Source: JBJHCA01 sp050485785 (GTDB lineage: Bacteria; Bacteroidota; Bacteroidia; Chitinophagales; Saprospiraceae). From it: a stretch of 50,504 nucleotides of DNA. The notes under the pieces are model-generated. The model worked only from the letters and a program-made list of their open reading frames with translations, made no database searches and was not told the origin of the DNA. The stretch covers positions 1 through 50,504 of the forward strand of contig JBJHCA010000014.1 of NCBI GenBank assembly GCA_050485785.1, read 5' to 3'. Within the stretch, counting starts at the first letter, position 1; every line of letters starts with the position of its first letter. A program made the translations under genes and the position numbers. Below are positions 8,461-18,674 of this stretch, piece after piece.

Positions 8461-10476
8461 ATGCTTTTATTCAATTCCCTGCTTTTTAAAAGACTTGCCA
8501 CACTAACGGCCATATTTTGTTCCCTGCTCCTGGTGCAAAACTCGTGTGTCTACACCGAGCGAATTACCAGCGGTCAAATGGCTTTTGAGCGCAAGCAATA
8601 CGCCGTGGCTGCAGATATGCTCCACCGCGAATACGAACGTGCCTCTTTGGTCAGCGAGCGCAGCCACCTGGCATATCTCAGGGCCCAAAGCCTTGAAATG
8701 ACCGGCCGGCATGAAGAAGCAGGCAACTGGTATTACAAAGCCTACGATCACGGATTCGGGCCCGATGCCCTGAGAGGTTATGCCTACAGCCTCAAAATGC
8801 AGGAGAAATATGAAGAAGCCATCGAAGCATTCACCGGCCTGGGCATCGAAATCGGTACCCCGTATGAATATCGCCGTGAAATAGCCGCCTGCAGGCAGGC
8901 AGCCGGCTGGAACCAGTTGATACACCGTTCACCGTATTCCATTGAATCGGCACCTTTCAACAGCAATGCATCTGATTTCAGTCCGGTGTTTGACGGTGAT
9001 CAATCCATACTGTTTGTATCTGACCGCAGCCACGGGCAAAGTGAGGAAAACTACGCCTGGACGGGCAGGGCATTTGCCTCTGTTTTCCGTGCACCGGTTT
9101 ACGGGCATTCCGCCACTCCCGTTGAATGGTTTGACTATCCTTATCACGAAGGCCCGATCAGCATTCATCCACAGGGACATATTATGGTCATTACACGGTG
9201 TGGCAGCCGGCAGATTGTTTATGACGACTATTGCGGACTGTATATTAGCAGTAAAAATGCCTCGGGAAACTGGTCAGCCCCCGAAAAAATGCCTTTTACA
9301 CGACCCGGCATCAACTACATGCACCCGGCCTGGGAAGCCGATGGAAAAGCCCTGGTGTTTGCCGGCGATGACCCTGAAGGCCTTGGAGGCTTTGACCTCT
9401 ACCGCGTAAAGTTCGACAACGGGAACTGGGGAGAACCGGTAAACCTCGGACGCCCGGTCAACACGCCTGGCAACGAAGTATTCCCTTGGTTTGATCAGGA
9501 TACGCTCTATTTTTCATCCGATCATCACATTGGCATGGGCGGGCTCGACATATTCAGGACGGTGAAACAGCAAGGTGGTTGGAGCCCGGTTCACAATCTG
9601 CTTCCTCCAATTAACAGCAGTGCCGATGATTTCGGCTTCATTATTCGCCACCGGCACAATACCGGCGATGACTTACTGGCTGAAGGTTTTTTCAGCTCTT
9701 CCCGCAACGGCACCACCGATAACATCTTCCGCTTTGAGAAAAGAAAACTGCCCCCTGAACCCAAGCCGGAAGAAGAACCCATAGCCGGTGAAATGATCCT
9801 CGATATTTTTGTTCTGGAAAGAGTGTATGAAGATCCCCTCGATCCCGGCAGCAGAGTATTGGGCCGAAGGCCCCTTGAAGGTGCCCGTCTGCAGGTCAAC
9901 TGGGCCGATTCAAGCATTGCGGGCATCATGCCCCCTGCCGATCCACTGAGCCTGAGACTTACTCCGGGGGAAGTATACAGATTCAGCGCAGGTAAAGACG
10001 GGTATTTAACCGCTGATGCCACTTTTGATACGCGGTCCATTGCCTTCAATCCTGCTGATGGCGATCAGCGGTTTGAACTTGAAATTTTGCTCGACAAAAT
10101 TTTTCTGGATCGGGAAATTGTGCTGGAGGATATATTTTATGATTTCGATCGATGGGATATTCGCGAAGATGCCGAACCGTCGCTCCGGCGCCTGGCGGGC
10201 ATACTGGAACGCAACCCCCATATCCGCAGGGTGAGGCTAGCTTCTCATACCGATTGCCGCGGTTCGGCAGCATACAACCGAGACCTGTCATTGCGCCGGG
10301 CTCAAAGCGCACTGGAGTTTCTGGTTGATCTGGGCATTGACCGCAACAGGCTGGAAGCGGCAGGTTATGGCAAAGACAGGCCGGCCGTGGACTGTATTTG
10401 CAGCCGCTGTACCGAGGAAGAGCATCAGAAAAACCGCCGTACCACTTTCACCATACTCGAAAGTGAAATCCCTTAA
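8461..10476 (+). CDS. PorE-like OmpA-family lipoprotein (TPR, beta-propeller, CRD, OmpA_C)
   Basis: A 671-residue envelope protein with the domain order known from PorE-type proteins: short TPR-like helices (about 30-145), a PD40/WD40-type beta-propeller (about 165-425, with LFVSDRS and LYFSSDHHIGMGGLDIFR), a carboxypeptidase-regulatory-like domain (about 443-545) and an OmpA_C peptidoglycan-binding domain (about 560-671, SHTDCRGSAAYN and KNRRTTF). A hydrophobic leader ending LVQNSC makes Cys29 a likely lipid anchor. Start ATG 8461 is chosen because it begins that leader; the frame is open upstream to 8332 without a signal. PorE anchors the type IX system to peptidoglycan, but OmpA paralogues of this architecture are numerous, so the role is inferred. 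Confidence 0.8.
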   Translation: MLLFNSLLFKRLATLTAIFCSLLLVQNSCVYTERITSGQMAFERKQYAVAADMLHREYERASLVSERSHLAYLRAQSLEMTGRHEEAGNWYYKAYDHGFGPDALRGYAYSLKMQEKYEEAIEAFTGLGIEIGTPYEYRREIAACRQAAGWNQLIHRSPYSIESAPFNSNASDFSPVFDGDQSILFVSDRSHGQSEENYAWTGRAFASVFRAPVYGHSATPVEWFDYPYHEGPISIHPQGHIMVITRCGSRQIVYDDYCGLYISSKNASGNWSAPEKMPFTRPGINYMHPAWEADGKALVFAGDDPEGLGGFDLYRVKFDNGNWGEPVNLGRPVNTPGNEVFPWFDQDTLYFSSDHHIGMGGLDIFRTVKQQGGWSPVHNLLPPINSSADDFGFIIRHRHNTGDDLLAEGFFSSSRNGTTDNIFRFEKRKLPPEPKPEEEPIAGEMILDIFVLERVYEDPLDPGSRVLGRRPLEGARLQVNWADSSIAGIMPPADPLSLRLTPGEVYRFSAGKDGYLTADATFDTRSIAFNPADGDQRFELEILLDKIFLDREIVLEDIFYDFDRWDIREDAEPSLRRLAGILERNPHIRRVRLASHTDCRGSAAYNRDLSLRRAQSALEFLVDLGIDRNRLEAAGYGKDRPAVDCICSRCTEEEHQKNRRTTFTILESEIP

Positions 10477-10494
10477 CCATTGCGTTGGCCAATG

Positions 10495-12537
10495 TTACAG
10501 CGTTTCTTTGAGCCATCGGAAGAATTCACGCTGCCAGAGGATGCCGTTCTGCGGTTGCAGCACCCAATGTCCTTCTTCGGGGAAATAGAGAAAGCGGCTT
10601 TTTATATCGCGCAACTGTGCCACCTGAAATGCCTGCATTCCTTCAGCCACCGGTACGCGAAAATCCTTTTCGCCGTGAATCACCAGAATGGGAGTATCCC
10701 AGTTTCGCACATACAGGTGAGGGGAATGTTTCCGGTAACTCACGGGCACTTCGTCATCCCAGTAGCTGCCGCCAACATCCCAGTTGGCAAAAAACATTTC
10801 CTCCGTCATGCCATACCAGGTTTCGAGGTGAAACAAGCCACAATGGGAAATCAATGACCTGAAACGGCCTTCGTGGTTACCGGCCAGCCAGTACACCGAA
10901 TAACCGCCAAAACTGGCTCCTACAGCACCCAGTCTCGTCTCGTCCACAAATGGCAGTGTTGCTGCGTCATCTATGGCGTTGAGGAGGTCCTGCATGGCAC
11001 GGCCGCCCCAGTCACCGCTGATCTGCTCGTTCCATTCCACACCAAACGATGGCAATCCCCTGCGATTTGGCGCTACCACAATATATCCTTCAGCAGCCAT
11101 CATCTGAAAGTTCCAGCGATATGAAAAAAACTGGCTCACAGCACTTTGCGGCCCACCCTGACAATACAGCAGCGTAGGATACTTTTTGCTCTCATCAAAA
11201 TCCGGCGGATAAATGTACCATACCAGCATTGACTGATCATCTGAGGTGGTAACCCAGCGCTTTTCAACCATACCCATGGACAACTCACCCAGAAGTTTGT
11301 CATTCAAATGTGTCAGACGCCGTACTTCCTTGTCTTCCAGCGATACTGTATACAGTTCAGCCGGGGCTGACATGCTGTTCCGTGACGCAATGATACTGTT
11401 ATCCAGTACCCTGAATTCATTAAAATTATATATGCCCTCTGTCCAGCGTGTAAGGGAAAGGTCGTCAACATCTACTGAAAAAATGTGAATGGTGGCTTCC
11501 GTTTCGGAGGTAAAGAAAATGCGTTGACCATCGGTACTCCATTGCGGATGGTTGGCATTGGCATCAAGCCCGGCCGTAATTTCACGGCGGGTACCCCGTT
11601 CAAGGTCCATCACAAAAATTCTGTTCCGGTCTGACTCATACCCGTCGCGCTCCATGCTGTTCCAGGCAATAAAGCGGCCATCGGGAGAAAATGCAGGCTC
11701 TTTATCGTATCCCGGCATGCCGGCACTTAGATTTTGCGTTTCACCTGTTTCCGTATCATACAGATACACATCTGAATTGGTGCTAAGGGTAAAAGCCTTG
11801 CCGGTGAGCTTTTTGCAGGTGTAAACTATGTACCGGCTGTTTTTGCTCCAGGCTATCTGATTCATACCGCCAAAAGGTTTTAACGGACTGTCATATGGTC
11901 CGTCAATAATATTGACTGGCTCAGAAGTGAGCTCGCCATCACCCAGGCCGGCTACAAAAACATTTCTGTGGGTGCCTTCATGCCATTTGTCCCAATGCCG
12001 GTACATCAGGTCGTCGATTATTCTGGCTTTGGCATGGGGAAGGTCGGCATAGAGCTCTTCAATGCCCCTGTGGTAGACCACTTCGGTATGAAACAGGATC
12101 TTACTGCCATTCGGTGAAATATGGAATCCGCCCATGTTCAGGTCTGAAACAGGAGATGCTCCGGTACCGTCGATATTCATTGACCATAGTCGTCCGCCTT
12201 TGAGGTAAAAGATCTTGCTGCCCGCTGGATGAAACCGGGCATTGGACACACTGCCTTCAATTCCTTCATAAGCGGTAACTGCTCCTGATTCAAGATTGAG
12301 CATATACAGATTGCGCAACGATGAATTTTGCTCGATATCAATTTCCACTGCACCAAAAAGTGCCCACCGGCCATCAGTGGTAACATCATCCAGGCTTACT
12401 CTTTTAAATGACCAGAGGTCTTCCGGGGTCATAGCTCTTTGTGCTGCCAGTTGCCCGCTAATCGACGAACTTCCTGAAAACAAAAAGTTATACATCAAAG
12501 AACTACACAAAACCAGTAAAACCAAAGCGGCTTTCAT
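10495..12537 (-). CDS. S9 family serine peptidase (prolyl oligopeptidase/DPP-like)
   Basis: A 680-residue exported peptidase. The hydrophobic start MKAALVLLVLCSSLMYNFLF is a signal or anchor. An N-terminal beta-propeller (about 40-420; PD40-like repeats such as ARFHPAGSKIFYL and PAFSPDGRFIAWN) precedes an alpha/beta hydrolase domain. The nucleophile is S542 in GASFGGYS, with Asp in HGEKDFRVP and His in PEEGHWVLQ completing the triad. Such enzymes trim dipeptides or acyl-amino acids from peptides in the periplasm. The frame extends upstream to 12651, but ATG 12537 starts the signal sequence. It converges with the OmpA-family gene, 18 bases between stops. Confidence 0.88.
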   Translation of the reverse strand: MKAALVLLVLCSSLMYNFLFSGSSSISGQLAAQRAMTPEDLWSFKRVSLDDVTTDGRWALFGAVEIDIEQNSSLRNLYMLNLESGAVTAYEGIEGSVSNARFHPAGSKIFYLKGGRLWSMNIDGTGASPVSDLNMGGFHISPNGSKILFHTEVVYHRGIEELYADLPHAKARIIDDLMYRHWDKWHEGTHRNVFVAGLGDGELTSEPVNIIDGPYDSPLKPFGGMNQIAWSKNSRYIVYTCKKLTGKAFTLSTNSDVYLYDTETGETQNLSAGMPGYDKEPAFSPDGRFIAWNSMERDGYESDRNRIFVMDLERGTRREITAGLDANANHPQWSTDGQRIFFTSETEATIHIFSVDVDDLSLTRWTEGIYNFNEFRVLDNSIIASRNSMSAPAELYTVSLEDKEVRRLTHLNDKLLGELSMGMVEKRWVTTSDDQSMLVWYIYPPDFDESKKYPTLLYCQGGPQSAVSQFFSYRWNFQMMAAEGYIVVAPNRRGLPSFGVEWNEQISGDWGGRAMQDLLNAIDDAATLPFVDETRLGAVGASFGGYSVYWLAGNHEGRFRSLISHCGLFHLETWYGMTEEMFFANWDVGGSYWDDEVPVSYRKHSPHLYVRNWDTPILVIHGEKDFRVPVAEGMQAFQVAQLRDIKSRFLYFPEEGHWVLQPQNGILWQREFFRWLKETL

Positions 12538-12651
12538 GGCAAAATCGCAAATCATCCGGGAAAATTTTACCGAACCGCAGGTACTAAGTTGATCAATTTT
12601 CATGCTGTAATAATTTGGGAATGAACGGAATTCATCAGGGGTTGAAATCAT

Positions 12652-12877
12652 GCTCTGTCAAATGAAAAACAAAATTACTAAATTGCCCCTCGATAAGAAT
12701 GAATAGCAGGAATATAAATGAACACTTTTCCGGCCAATTACCGTACTTGCGCACTAAGCCACGCAACCTGTTGCAGTCTGCAAAAGCTCCTTTTAACGGA
12801 TCGCATTGTATTCGGCATTGTTTTTGTTTCTGTAATTTATTTGCTCAACCTGCTTAAGACCTTTGAGGTAATCCCGA
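12652..12877. other. Divergent intergenic region, no feature recognised
   Basis: The 226 bases between the upstream limit of the S9 peptidase frame and the histidine kinase hold no gene and no convincing TAnnTTTG box. The transcription start of the kinase-carotenoid run must lie here, or further upstream, but I cannot place it. Confidence 0.4.
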
Positions 12878-15800
12878 ATGCGTAAAGCGATCATTCAAAT
12901 CATTACAGGAGCTATGCTGTTTATGATCACGGGGCTGATCACGTCTTTCGGTGGCCTTGTATTTGACAGTGAATTCTACGCCAATAAAATCAGCCGCAGC
13001 ATTCAAAAAATTGAACGCCAGGCTACTACAGAACTTTTGCGATGGCACGGGAAATACCAGGCAGGAAATCCTGCCTATCTGCAACATACCGATCAGAACC
13101 CATACTTCAGCTACCTGATCAGACACAGGCAAAACGATTCGCTGGTTTACTACCGCGGGCATACGCTGTATCCCATGTTTCTGCAGTATTTCAACAGTGA
13201 ATCTTCGGTCCATCTGAGCAATCACGAAAGGGGAATTTTTTATGTCCGCAATATTGACCTGGGGTCTGATTTAAAGGCCGTACTCATCATACCGATTAAG
13301 CGAAGATATCCTGTACAAAATCAATACCTCAATGATCGTTTCTTAATTCCGGTTCAAATACCCGCTGACCTTTCTCTGGAGTTCTCAACCGGAATTTATC
13401 CGGTGGCCAATACAAATGGTGATCATCTTTTTTATGTAAAGCCCGGTTTTTTTAAAGCTGACTCCTTCTGGCAATGGGTGTTGTTCTTAACCGGTTTTGC
13501 CGGCATATTGCTATATTTTTCAGGCTTGTCAATCCTGTTGCAGATCAATGTTCATCGCCTGAAGTCCATCCCGTTTGTTTCCATTATGGTTTTGGCATCA
13601 CTGTTTATCTGGCTGGTACTGAAATCATCCGGTGCATTCAGTTATTTTGACATTCTGCCTTTTGCCACCTTTGAAGGCCGCATACCGTGGTTACCCATTG
13701 AATCATTGCAGGAGGCATTGTTTGTCATTTTTGCCATTTCGTGGATGGGGTTTTGCCTGTTGCGTTATTACCATGCCCGTAACTTTCATTGCTCCCTTCC
13801 CCGGAAATTTCATCTGCCTTTGTTTCTGATCTTCAATATGGCAGGAGTATTACTCATTCATGCGCTGATTTACTCCAGTAAAACAATCTGGAATATCCCG
13901 CTCAACTTTTTTGCCACCATCGAAAACTTCCGGCAAACAGGGCTGATTTACTTGTCGCTTCTGGTGTTGAATACCTCTTTTTTCTCGGTTTCAGGCACCC
14001 TCATAAGGCTTAGCGCAGCAGCAGGGCTTCCCATGAAAAAGGTTTACACGACTTCACTGGCTCTGATGCCGGTTGTTTTAGCCGGGTGGATTTTCGGCTT
14101 GTTTTCGGTGATGATCATGTTTACGCTTTTACTGAGCTTGCTGTTCAGTATTTATATGGCTTACACTGTTGGCAGAATCAATTTCAGTTTGCGTTGGCTG
14201 GTTGTACTGCTTATTTTCAACAGCCTTCTGCTCAGCACATTAATCCACTTTTACAGCGAACAGGAAGGTAAAAAAGAAGTGGAGGCCCTCATCAGACATT
14301 ACCAGAATGACGAAGAGCTTTCACTGATTCTTCATGTTCGTGATTTTAAAGACAGACTGGAACAGGATGGGTTTTTGACCGAATTGCTGGGCAATGTAAT
14401 TTTTCACCATTCGCGTCAGCGTGCCGGCGAAAGAATCAGGACATTGTTTTCAAGGGACTTCCATCTGTTGCGCAACTACCGCATCGATTATGATATTTTC
14501 AGGGCCGACAGCATTTCCATTTACCATGAAAACAGACATCTGGAAGAAGTGTACGAACACTTGAATGATCAGGAAGTATTCCGGCAGATTTCACCCAATG
14601 TCTGGAGCAGTTATCATGAAGAGGTAAATAATTCTGTAGCATTTGTTTCGACGATCACTTACGGTGGAACATACTACCATGTACAGGTTACACTGAACCG
14701 GGCTGAAATGCCGGAGAGCAGGGTTTATCCCGTACTGCTCCAGGATCAGTCGGAATACCAAACCAAAGCCGGATGGGATTTTGCCGTGTACCTGAACAGG
14801 GTTAAAATGCAGCATATCGGCCGCATTTGGCCTGACAAACTAACATTAAGCGGGGAAGAACTCGCCGCCGGAAAAATTCATCTCAACGGAAACTCCGCAT
14901 ACGTGGTCGAACTCAGTCCGAACCGCGTATTGCTCTACGACAGGCTGGCCAATACCTGGTACCATTGGTTTACCTTGTTTCTTTTGTTGTTCTTCTTTTT
15001 CTTTTTTCTGGTGATCCTCATCGTTTTTGTTAACGATTACGTACACCTGTTGCCGTTTGATGAGCTGACGGGTTTCAGGCTGCTGGAAAGTTTAGGCAAC
15101 AAGATTTACATCACCCTGTTTACCATGACCATGATCGCATTTTTAGTTGCGGCATTTGTTTCGGTAAACAATTTTAACCGTACAAACCAAAAATATCACT
15201 ACCAACAGCTTCATTCCAAAATTCGGGGTATAGAATCCGAAATCCAAAGCCTGCTGAATGAGGGCTATCCACTCCAACACATTGACATCAATCAGCTTGC
15301 CCGCACCCATGATGTAGATATCAACATCTACAACAAAACTGGAAGACTTTTGCAGTCATCCCAGCCGGAAATTTTGGCTACCGGTATCGTTTCACCGTAT
15401 ATCCCCCTTGAACGACTCGCAAGAGTAGTCAATGCCCATGCCGATTTCATTATAGGTAAGGATCATGTTGGCAATTTGGAATACCTTTATGCATTGTCAG
15501 CCATCAATACTCCGCAGGGTGACACGATGTTTCTTAGCCTGCCTTATTACGCACAGCAGCACGAGCAAATCAAAGAGCTGAGGGCTTATCTTTCCATGCT
15601 GATCAATATTTACGTGCTCATGATCTATGCTGCCATGGGTCTGGGGCTGTTGATCATTCGCCTGGCCATTACCCCGCTGCAGATTATCGGCGATCAGATC
15701 AAGTCATTTAAACTCGATCGCCGCAATGAAAAAATTGCCTGGGATTCCAATGATGAAATAGGCAAACTGGTTAAGCAATACAATGCCATGGTAGATCAAC

Positions 15801-16507
15801 TTGAGCAAAGTGCTAAACTGCTGGCATCATCAGAACGCAAACTGGCCTGGAGTGAAATGGCCCGACAGATTGCCCACGAGATTAAAAATCCGCTTACACC
15901 AATGAAGCTCAATCTTCAATACCTGCAGAGACTGGCTAAAAAAGACCGAGAAGCCGCCCTGGAACAGGTTGACATTATTGTGGACTCACTCAACGAACAA
16001 ATCGACAACCTCTCAGCTATAGCCTCTTCGTTTGCCGAATTTGCTCAACTGCCCGATATTGAAGCCGAACCCAAAGATATAGTTCCCATGCTGAGCCTTA
16101 CGGTGAGTTTTTTCCATCAGCAGGCAGAAGGTACTATCTCATTGGACTGTACCGAGAGTAAAATGATGGCTAAGATTGACAAGAGTTATTTTCTTCGGGT
16201 TCTCAACAACCTGATCAACAATGCTTATCAGGCAACACCTACGGGTAGGAATCCGTCAATTCTGGTACACGGATACAAGCAGGACGGAATGGTGTACATA
16301 GAAGTGTCCGATAACGGGACCGGCATACACGGTGAACTGGCCGAAAAAATATTCCAGCCTCATTTTTCCACCAAATCATCCGGGCAAGGCCTTGGCCTGG
16401 CCATTAGCCGCAAACTCATCGAACATTCGGGTGGAACCATTAACTGGAAAAACAATCCAAACCTTGGTGCCACATTTACAGTTACTCTGCCTGAATACAC
16501 GGTTTAA
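12878..16507 (+). CDS. Large NtrY-like membrane sensor histidine kinase
   Basis: A 1209-residue kinase. The N-terminal two thirds contain about ten to twelve membrane segments (starting near residues 8-27, with a dense group around 195-460, then near 690-720, 745-765 and 905-930) and at least two extracytoplasmic sensor-like regions. A HAMP-like segment follows, then a HisKA H-box with H1000 in QIAHEIKNPLTPMKL, and an ATP-binding domain with NNLINNAYQA, SDNGTGI and GQGLGLAIS. The H-box matches the NtrY group. No response regulator is adjacent, so it is an orphan. Its TAA overlaps the ATG of the next gene by one base (TAATG), suggesting translational coupling to the carotenoid genes. Confidence 0.9.
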   Translation: MRKAIIQIITGAMLFMITGLITSFGGLVFDSEFYANKISRSIQKIERQATTELLRWHGKYQAGNPAYLQHTDQNPYFSYLIRHRQNDSLVYYRGHTLYPMFLQYFNSESSVHLSNHERGIFYVRNIDLGSDLKAVLIIPIKRRYPVQNQYLNDRFLIPVQIPADLSLEFSTGIYPVANTNGDHLFYVKPGFFKADSFWQWVLFLTGFAGILLYFSGLSILLQINVHRLKSIPFVSIMVLASLFIWLVLKSSGAFSYFDILPFATFEGRIPWLPIESLQEALFVIFAISWMGFCLLRYYHARNFHCSLPRKFHLPLFLIFNMAGVLLIHALIYSSKTIWNIPLNFFATIENFRQTGLIYLSLLVLNTSFFSVSGTLIRLSAAAGLPMKKVYTTSLALMPVVLAGWIFGLFSVMIMFTLLLSLLFSIYMAYTVGRINFSLRWLVVLLIFNSLLLSTLIHFYSEQEGKKEVEALIRHYQNDEELSLILHVRDFKDRLEQDGFLTELLGNVIFHHSRQRAGERIRTLFSRDFHLLRNYRIDYDIFRADSISIYHENRHLEEVYEHLNDQEVFRQISPNVWSSYHEEVNNSVAFVSTITYGGTYYHVQVTLNRAEMPESRVYPVLLQDQSEYQTKAGWDFAVYLNRVKMQHIGRIWPDKLTLSGEELAAGKIHLNGNSAYVVELSPNRVLLYDRLANTWYHWFTLFLLLFFFFFFLVILIVFVNDYVHLLPFDELTGFRLLESLGNKIYITLFTMTMIAFLVAAFVSVNNFNRTNQKYHYQQLHSKIRGIESEIQSLLNEGYPLQHIDINQLARTHDVDINIYNKTGRLLQSSQPEILATGIVSPYIPLERLARVVNAHADFIIGKDHVGNLEYLYALSAINTPQGDTMFLSLPYYAQQHEQIKELRAYLSMLINIYVLMIYAAMGLGLLIIRLAITPLQIIGDQIKSFKLDRRNEKIAWDSNDEIGKLVKQYNAMVDQLEQSAKLLASSERKLAWSEMARQIAHEIKNPLTPMKLNLQYLQRLAKKDREAALEQVDIIVDSLNEQIDNLSAIASSFAEFAQLPDIEAEPKDIVPMLSLTVSFFHQQAEGTISLDCTESKMMAKIDKSYFLRVLNNLINNAYQATPTGRNPSILVHGYKQDGMVYIEVSDNGTGIHGELAEKIFQPHFSTKSSGQGLGLAISRKLIEHSGGTINWKNNPNLGATFTVTLPEYTV

Positions 16508-18015
16508 TGGAAATATTTACCCGGGGAGGTGACAAAAAATCGGTGGCCATACTGGGCAGCGGCTTGGCAGGCCTTGCGGCCTCCATCCGGTTGGCACATG
16601 CCGGGTTCACCGTATCGGTATTTGAAAAAAACAGCTATCCGGGAGGCAAGCTTACGGAATTTCAAAAGGATGGATACCGCTTTGATGCCGGCCCCAGTTT
16701 GCTTACCATGCCCAACTATATTACCGAAGTACTCAGCCTGGCCGGCAATAGCCATGCGGATAAATTCAGGTACCGCAGGCTCCGGACGGTTTGCCATTAT
16801 TTTTGGCCCGATGGCAGCCGCTTTTCTGCCCCTGCTGACAGCCGGGAGTTGATTGCCGGCCTGGCGGAATTGACCGGTTGTGATCCCAAAAAAATAGCTG
16901 CTTACCTTCATAACAGCAAGCTGAAGTACGAACTGACCGGAACCGTATTTACGGAGAAAAGTCTGCACCGCTTGTCTACCTGGCTTTCAGGCAGCGTAGT
17001 CAAAGCTCTTGCCCATCTGCACAGGTTTGACCTGATGCGCACCATGCATCAAACCCATGTAAAGCGGCTGGGCCATCCAAAACTGGTCCAGATGTTTGAC
17101 CGCTATGCCACCTACAATGGTTCCAATCCCTACAAAGCTCCGGGGATGCTTACGCTGATTCCCCACCTCGAACACCATGTGGGTGCATTTCTCCCCGAAG
17201 GCGGTATGCACGATGTTACGCAGTCTCTTTTTGAGGCAGCTAAAAGCATGGGAGTAACTTTCCATTTTGAGACTGCGGCTACGGGCCTCGAAGTGGCCCA
17301 AAAAAAAGTTATCCACCTAAAAACAGAACATGGCACTCATAGCCCTGATGCCATACTCAGCAATATGGACGTGTGGTACACTTACAAAAAACTGTTGCCG
17401 GCTGTGAAGCATCCTGAAAAAATTCTCCGGCAAAAACGCAGTACCTCAGCACTGATCTTTTACTGGGGAGTTCGAAGTGAAGCGCCCGGCATGGATGTTC
17501 ATAATATTCTGTGGGCGGAGGATTACGCTGCTGAGTTTGAGGCCATTGCCGAAAAAGGTGAACTTTACCACGACCCCACCATTTATGTCAATATTACTTC
17601 CCGAATGGTGCCCGGTGATGCGCCACAAGGATGTACCAACTGGTTTGTTATGGTCAATGTTCCGCACGGTAATGTGCTCAATTCCGAAGAAGCCATTCAC
17701 CGGGTAAGAACAACAGTACTGGATAAAATTGAAACCTTGCTCGGAATACCGGTAAAACAGCTCATTGACACGGAAGAATGGCTTACTCCTCATGACATAG
17801 ACCATAAAACCGGCTCGTATCGCGGTTCTTTGTACGGCACCAGCTCAGATTCAACACTAGCGGCATTTTTAAGACATCCCAATTTTACCCGTCGCGTGAA
17901 AAATCTTTATTTTGCAGGAGGCAGTGTGCATCCAGGAGGCGGTATTCCGCTTTGCCTGCAGTCCGCAAAAATAGCCTCAGCCTTAATCTGCGAACAACAT
18001 AATCCCGGCTCATGA
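16507..18015 (+). CDS. Carotenoid desaturase, CrtI/CrtD-type phytoene desaturase family
   Basis: A 502-residue FAD-dependent desaturase or oxidase acting on carotenoids at the membrane. The dinucleotide-binding motif is VAILGSGLAGLAASIRLA (G17, G19, G22) with acidic E40, followed by YPGGKL and FDAGPSLLTMP. The C-terminal signature YFAGGSVHPGGGIPLCLQSA (about 467-486) is typical of the CrtI family. The neighbours (CruF-like, CrtZ-like) make CrtD, the 3',4'-desaturase of the myxol or saproxanthin routes, at least as likely as CrtI itself. It overlaps the kinase by 1 base and the next gene by 4 bases (ATGA). Confidence 0.88.
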   Translation: MEIFTRGGDKKSVAILGSGLAGLAASIRLAHAGFTVSVFEKNSYPGGKLTEFQKDGYRFDAGPSLLTMPNYITEVLSLAGNSHADKFRYRRLRTVCHYFWPDGSRFSAPADSRELIAGLAELTGCDPKKIAAYLHNSKLKYELTGTVFTEKSLHRLSTWLSGSVVKALAHLHRFDLMRTMHQTHVKRLGHPKLVQMFDRYATYNGSNPYKAPGMLTLIPHLEHHVGAFLPEGGMHDVTQSLFEAAKSMGVTFHFETAATGLEVAQKKVIHLKTEHGTHSPDAILSNMDVWYTYKKLLPAVKHPEKILRQKRSTSALIFYWGVRSEAPGMDVHNILWAEDYAAEFEAIAEKGELYHDPTIYVNITSRMVPGDAPQGCTNWFVMVNVPHGNVLNSEEAIHRVRTTVLDKIETLLGIPVKQLIDTEEWLTPHDIDHKTGSYRGSLYGTSSDSTLAAFLRHPNFTRRVKNLYFAGGSVHPGGGIPLCLQSAKIASALICEQHNPGS

Positions 18016-18659
18016 GCACCGCATTTTACCGAAAACCGGCTTTGGGCATTGCATTGCTCATCATCATTTATGCCGTAGGCATTGCCGGCGTCCTCATACC
18101 CCTGCACGGTGATTTTATGAAACTGACGCCCTACAACCTGCTATTCAGCATGCTGGTGATGTTTGCCTGGGCACGGCGCGATTCGATCAGATTTTACTAC
18201 CTGGCCGCAGCAGTTTTTGTTGCAGGAATGGCCGTCGAAATTCTGGGCGTACATACGGGCTTACCGTTTGGGCACTATCATTACGGCCACATTCTGGGAC
18301 CTGAGCTTATGGGAGTACCCCTCATTATAGGCCTCAACTGGTTTTTCCTGGTATATGCCACCACCACAGCCTTGCGCACGCACACAACAATTACTCACAA
18401 GCTTGCAATAGCCGCAGTTGCTGCTTTGATGATGCTGTTATATGACTTTTTGTTGGAACCCGTTGCCGTGTTCTATGAATTCTGGACATGGCATGCAGGG
18501 CACATACCATGGACCAATTATCTGGCATGGTATGCCATCAGCCTGCCCATGTGTTACCTGGCAGCCCTGTGGCTGCCCCACGAAAAAAACTATGTAGCCC
18601 TGCCTTTGTTATGTTTGCAATGCGTATTTTTCACCCTGATCATCATTTGGGTTATCTGA
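18012..18659 (+). CDS. Carotenoid biosynthesis membrane protein, CruF-like
   Basis: A 215-residue polytopic protein with about seven membrane segments. The conserved core includes VEILGVHTGLPFGHYHY, MGVPLIIGLNWFFLVY, LLYDFLLEPVA and FWTWHAGHIPWTNY; the histidines and the LEPVA acidic residue are typical of the CruF/bisanhydrobacterioruberin hydratase-like family. CruF adds water to the open psi end of gamma-carotene to make a 1'-hydroxy carotenoid. The start overlaps the desaturase stop by ATGA, which implies coupling. The activity is assigned from family resemblance and operon context. Confidence 0.78.
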   Translation: MSTAFYRKPALGIALLIIIYAVGIAGVLIPLHGDFMKLTPYNLLFSMLVMFAWARRDSIRFYYLAAAVFVAGMAVEILGVHTGLPFGHYHYGHILGPELMGVPLIIGLNWFFLVYATTTALRTHTTITHKLAIAAVAALMMLLYDFLLEPVAVFYEFWTWHAGHIPWTNYLAWYAISLPMCYLAALWLPHEKNYVALPLLCLQCVFFTLIIIWVI

Positions 18660-18674
18660 GCATAAATCTGTGCC

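Noticed and set aside
10477..10494. Terminator hairpin CATTG-N7-CAATG between the convergent OmpA-family and S9 genes
   Set aside because: Only a five-base stem without a T run; too weak to call.
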